Positions 10,640 to 12,508 of a DNA stretch of 12,508 nucleotides are shown one piece after another. The notes under the pieces were generated by a model. That model worked only from the letters and a program-made list of their open reading frames with translations. It was not told where the DNA came from and did not search any database. How positions within the stretch are numbered: position 1 is the first letter of the stretch; each line of letters starts with the position of its first letter. The DNA lies in contig JAHFLM010000023.1 of assembly GCA_023244865.1 (NCBI GenBank), forward strand, positions 1 to 12,508, written 5' to 3'. Source of the stretch: Candidatus Harrisonbacteria bacterium (GTDB lineage Bacteria; Patescibacteriota; Minisyncoccia; UBA6257; UBA11618). The translations under genes were made by a program, and so were the position numbers.

Positions 10640-12431
10640 TTTATTAGGATTAGCAGTACTAGGGACGATTTTTTATACGGGCATAAAAAGCTTGCGCGGT
10701 GAGGCAAAATACGCAGCTTACGCGATTAGTCGAGATGCGAATAGCGCCAAAGATTCGATCAAAAACTTAGAAACTAATCAGGCTAATTTATACGCGAATA
10801 GTATTTTAACGCAGCTCAATACTTTATACGATACGGTACCAGTATGGTTCAGCTTAATTCCGAAACTAAAAGCGATTCCAGACGCTCTAAATGATGCTCA
10901 GGCGATTAGCTTAAGGACTGTAAAAATTACGGAAAAGCTTGATGATTTAAAAAAGAATGGCTTAGGAATGGTGATGAATCGCCAAGGTGAGCGGCTGATC
11001 GCCATTTTGAAGGAGATTTTAGCGGAAATAAAATCGATCGAAACACAAACCGACCTAGTGATTAAAAAAGCACAAGCAATTCAGCCGAATTTGAAAATCG
11101 ACCAGAGCCAAGAAAAACTAAAACTCTTCCAAGCACAAACATCACTTGAAAATCTGATTAGTTTTTTGGAAAGTGATAAGCCGATTAGAATAGTAATCGC
11201 ATTCCAAAACCCCACAGAGATTAGACCAACGGGAGGCTTTATGGGAAGTCTTGCGATAGCGACCCTAACTAAGGCAAGTTTGGATAGTTTGAATATTGAG
11301 GATATTTATGACATTGATGGCCAACTCAAAGAAAAAATTACCCCACCCTTAGCACTACAGAATCTAACCATTAATTGGGGGGCACGGGATGCTAATTTCT
11401 TTTTTGACTTCCCTACCTCGGCGATTAATTTAATAGCACTCCTAGAAAAATCTAAAACTTTTAGCGACCATAATACAAAATTTGATGGAGTGATAGCGAT
11501 CAATACCAATCTCCTCCAAAAGATTTTAAAAATAATCGGGCCAATTGAGTTAACTGAACAAAAAATTACGATCGATGCCGATAATTTCCTAGAACAGATT
11601 CAGGCCGAAGTAGAAACTAATAAGAATAAAAATGTTTTAAAAGACTTATTGCCAATTATTTTTGAAAGATTGGGTAAATTAGATCCTAATAATAAGGCTT
11701 ATTTGATTACAAATATCAAGGATGGGGTGGAAAATAAAGACTTGATGTTTTACTTCAAAGATAAGGTCATTAATGGGTATATGGAGGATTTCGGTGTGGA
11801 CGGGGCTTTGCCTAATTTAGACTCGGAAACGGTGTATGTGGCTTTATCCCGAGCAAACATTAGCGGTAATAAAACAGATCTATTTACGAAAGAAGATTTA
11901 CATTGGGAAATTGAAATAGCAAAAGAAGAGATAAATTACACCCTAACTTTAAAAAAGGCTTATGCTAAAAATAATAAGAAAGAAAAGTGGTACAAGGGGG
12001 ACAACAAACATTACGTAGAATTAATTACAAATAATGATGCGAGCTTGGTAAAAATAGACGGGGGCGAGGCGCCTAAAAAGATAACTAGAAGTTACAGCCT
12101 TCATGCTAAGAATTTAGATTTAAAAAATTGGGAAAGTGGGTATTTTGGAAAATATAAAATTTTCCCGACTTACTTTAATTTGAAAATGGGCGAGGAAAAG
12201 GAGTTGGTGTTTAATTGGAAAGAGAAATTAAAAGTAGATCCAGAAGCTAAATCGGCTAGAAGAAATTTCAGATTTGATAAACAATCTGGAGTAGAGGCGC
12301 CGATCAAAATTACGATCAAAACTAGCGAGGATTGGGAAATAAAAAATGCGGATTTAGGAATGGTGGAAAAAGAATTTGATGGTAGTGCGAAAACTTTCGA
12401 AGTACTGGTGGAATTAGTGAAGAGGTTTTAA
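10617..12431 (+). CDS. DUF4012 membrane-anchored protein
   Basis: A 604-residue protein with one N-terminal membrane span (about residues 4-22) and a large, probably extracytoplasmic body. Residues about 30-185 are mostly helical and Lys/Glu/Gln-rich, likely coiled. The DUF4012 hallmark follows: IAFQNPTEIRPTGGFMGS (194-211), YDIDGQL (231-237) and NWGARDANFFFDFPTSA (253-269), then FDGVIAINTNLLQ. The C-terminal region (about 415-604) looks beta-rich. DUF4012 is common in CPR and some Gram-positive genomes, often near glycosyltransferases, and its function is unknown. The start overlaps the GT4 gene by 23 nt with AAAGG just ahead of the ATG, so the two are probably co-expressed and may act together on the envelope (inference). 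The gene ends in TAA with no typical terminator; a repeat B element begins 16 nt later. Confidence 0.92.
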   Translation: MTKIIVYSLLGLAVLGTIFYTGIKSLRGEAKYAAYAISRDANSAKDSIKNLETNQANLYANSILTQLNTLYDTVPVWFSLIPKLKAIPDALNDAQAISLRTVKITEKLDDLKKNGLGMVMNRQGERLIAILKEILAEIKSIETQTDLVIKKAQAIQPNLKIDQSQEKLKLFQAQTSLENLISFLESDKPIRIVIAFQNPTEIRPTGGFMGSLAIATLTKASLDSLNIEDIYDIDGQLKEKITPPLALQNLTINWGARDANFFFDFPTSAINLIALLEKSKTFSDHNTKFDGVIAINTNLLQKILKIIGPIELTEQKITIDADNFLEQIQAEVETNKNKNVLKDLLPIIFERLGKLDPNNKAYLITNIKDGVENKDLMFYFKDKVINGYMEDFGVDGALPNLDSETVYVALSRANISGNKTDLFTKEDLHWEIEIAKEEINYTLTLKKAYAKNNKKEKWYKGDNKHYVELITNNDASLVKIDGGEAPKKITRSYSLHAKNLDLKNWESGYFGKYKIFPTYFNLKMGEEKELVFNWKEKLKVDPEAKSARRNFRFDKQSGVEAPIKITIKTSEDWEIKNADLGMVEKEFDGSAKTFEVLVELVKRF

Positions 12432-12446
12432 ATATAATAACCAAGT

Positions 12447-12508
12447 AGATTCCACGGCTAAACTTTATAGTTAATTTATTTTTTTTATTATTGTCATTCA
12501 GAGTCCAA
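12447..12508. repeat. Repeat B, copy 4, joined to an inverted right end, cut by window edge
   Basis: Starts as the other copies (AGATTCCACGGCTAAACTTT, then AGTTAATTT), but after a T-rich stretch continues GTCATTCAGAGTCCAA (12493-12508). That is the reverse complement of the usual right end TTGGGCTCTGAATGAC with one mismatch. A second, inverted element therefore probably starts here and leaves the window. Confidence 0.8.

Noticed and set aside
11306..11509. Minus-strand frame within the DUF4012 gene
   Set aside because: It is antisense to the conserved DUF4012 region and has no start signals or recognisable features.
1..12508. Alternative genetic code (TGA as glycine, as in Gracilibacteria)
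   Set aside because: No conserved gene has an in-frame TGA. No complete gene stops with TGA either, but that small sample does not show reassignment.

Overview
The window looks like a piece of a small-genome Candidate Phyla Radiation (Patescibacteria) chromosome, probably Parcubacteria-like. The case is indirect. It holds a DUF4012 membrane protein directly behind a GT4 glycosyltransferase, a secreted protein with lamin-tail domains, an M3 oligopeptidase, compact gene spacing, AT-rich promoters with hardly any Shine-Dalgarno sequences, and many short hairpin repeats between genes. The standard genetic code fits: all complete genes stop with TAA or TAG and none has an in-frame TGA. Taxonomy is inference, about 0.7.

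Layout. From 1 to 6692 all genes lie on the minus strand: the N-terminal 256 codons of glyceraldehyde-3-phosphate dehydrogenase (cut by the window edge), a membrane-anchored DUF192 protein, a TrmH/SpoU-type RNA methyltransferase, an unrecognised 220-residue protein, an M3 (PepF-like) metallopeptidase, and a secreted protein with two tandem lamin-tail domains. A 79-bp divergent promoter region (6693-6771) separates these from the plus-strand half: ribosomal protein bL28, tRNA-Pro(GGG), and a probable four-gene operon. That operon is FAD-dependent oxidoreductase, 16S rRNA methyltransferase RsmE, GT4 glycosyltransferase and DUF4012 protein, joined by a 6-nt gap, a 1-nt overlap and a 23-nt overlap.

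Two things run through the window. First, several genes have a recognisable -10 box only 6-10 nt before the start codon and no Shine-Dalgarno, which predicts leaderless or near-leaderless mRNAs. The unknown 220-residue gene and the M3 peptidase are the exceptions, with SD-like leaders. Second, nearly every spacer is built from a few short repeat modules: an element ending in TCTGAATGAC, a TTCGACAGACTCAGGG module, and hairpins with conserved loops and changing stems. Related pieces also appear in frame inside three genes (DUF192, lamin-tail and GT4), always in linker or loop regions.

No complete mobile element, CRISPR array, phage or defence locus is visible. The most interesting candidates are the modular repeat system, the predicted hairpin that hides the SD and start codon of the M3 peptidase, and the unrecognised 220-residue protein.
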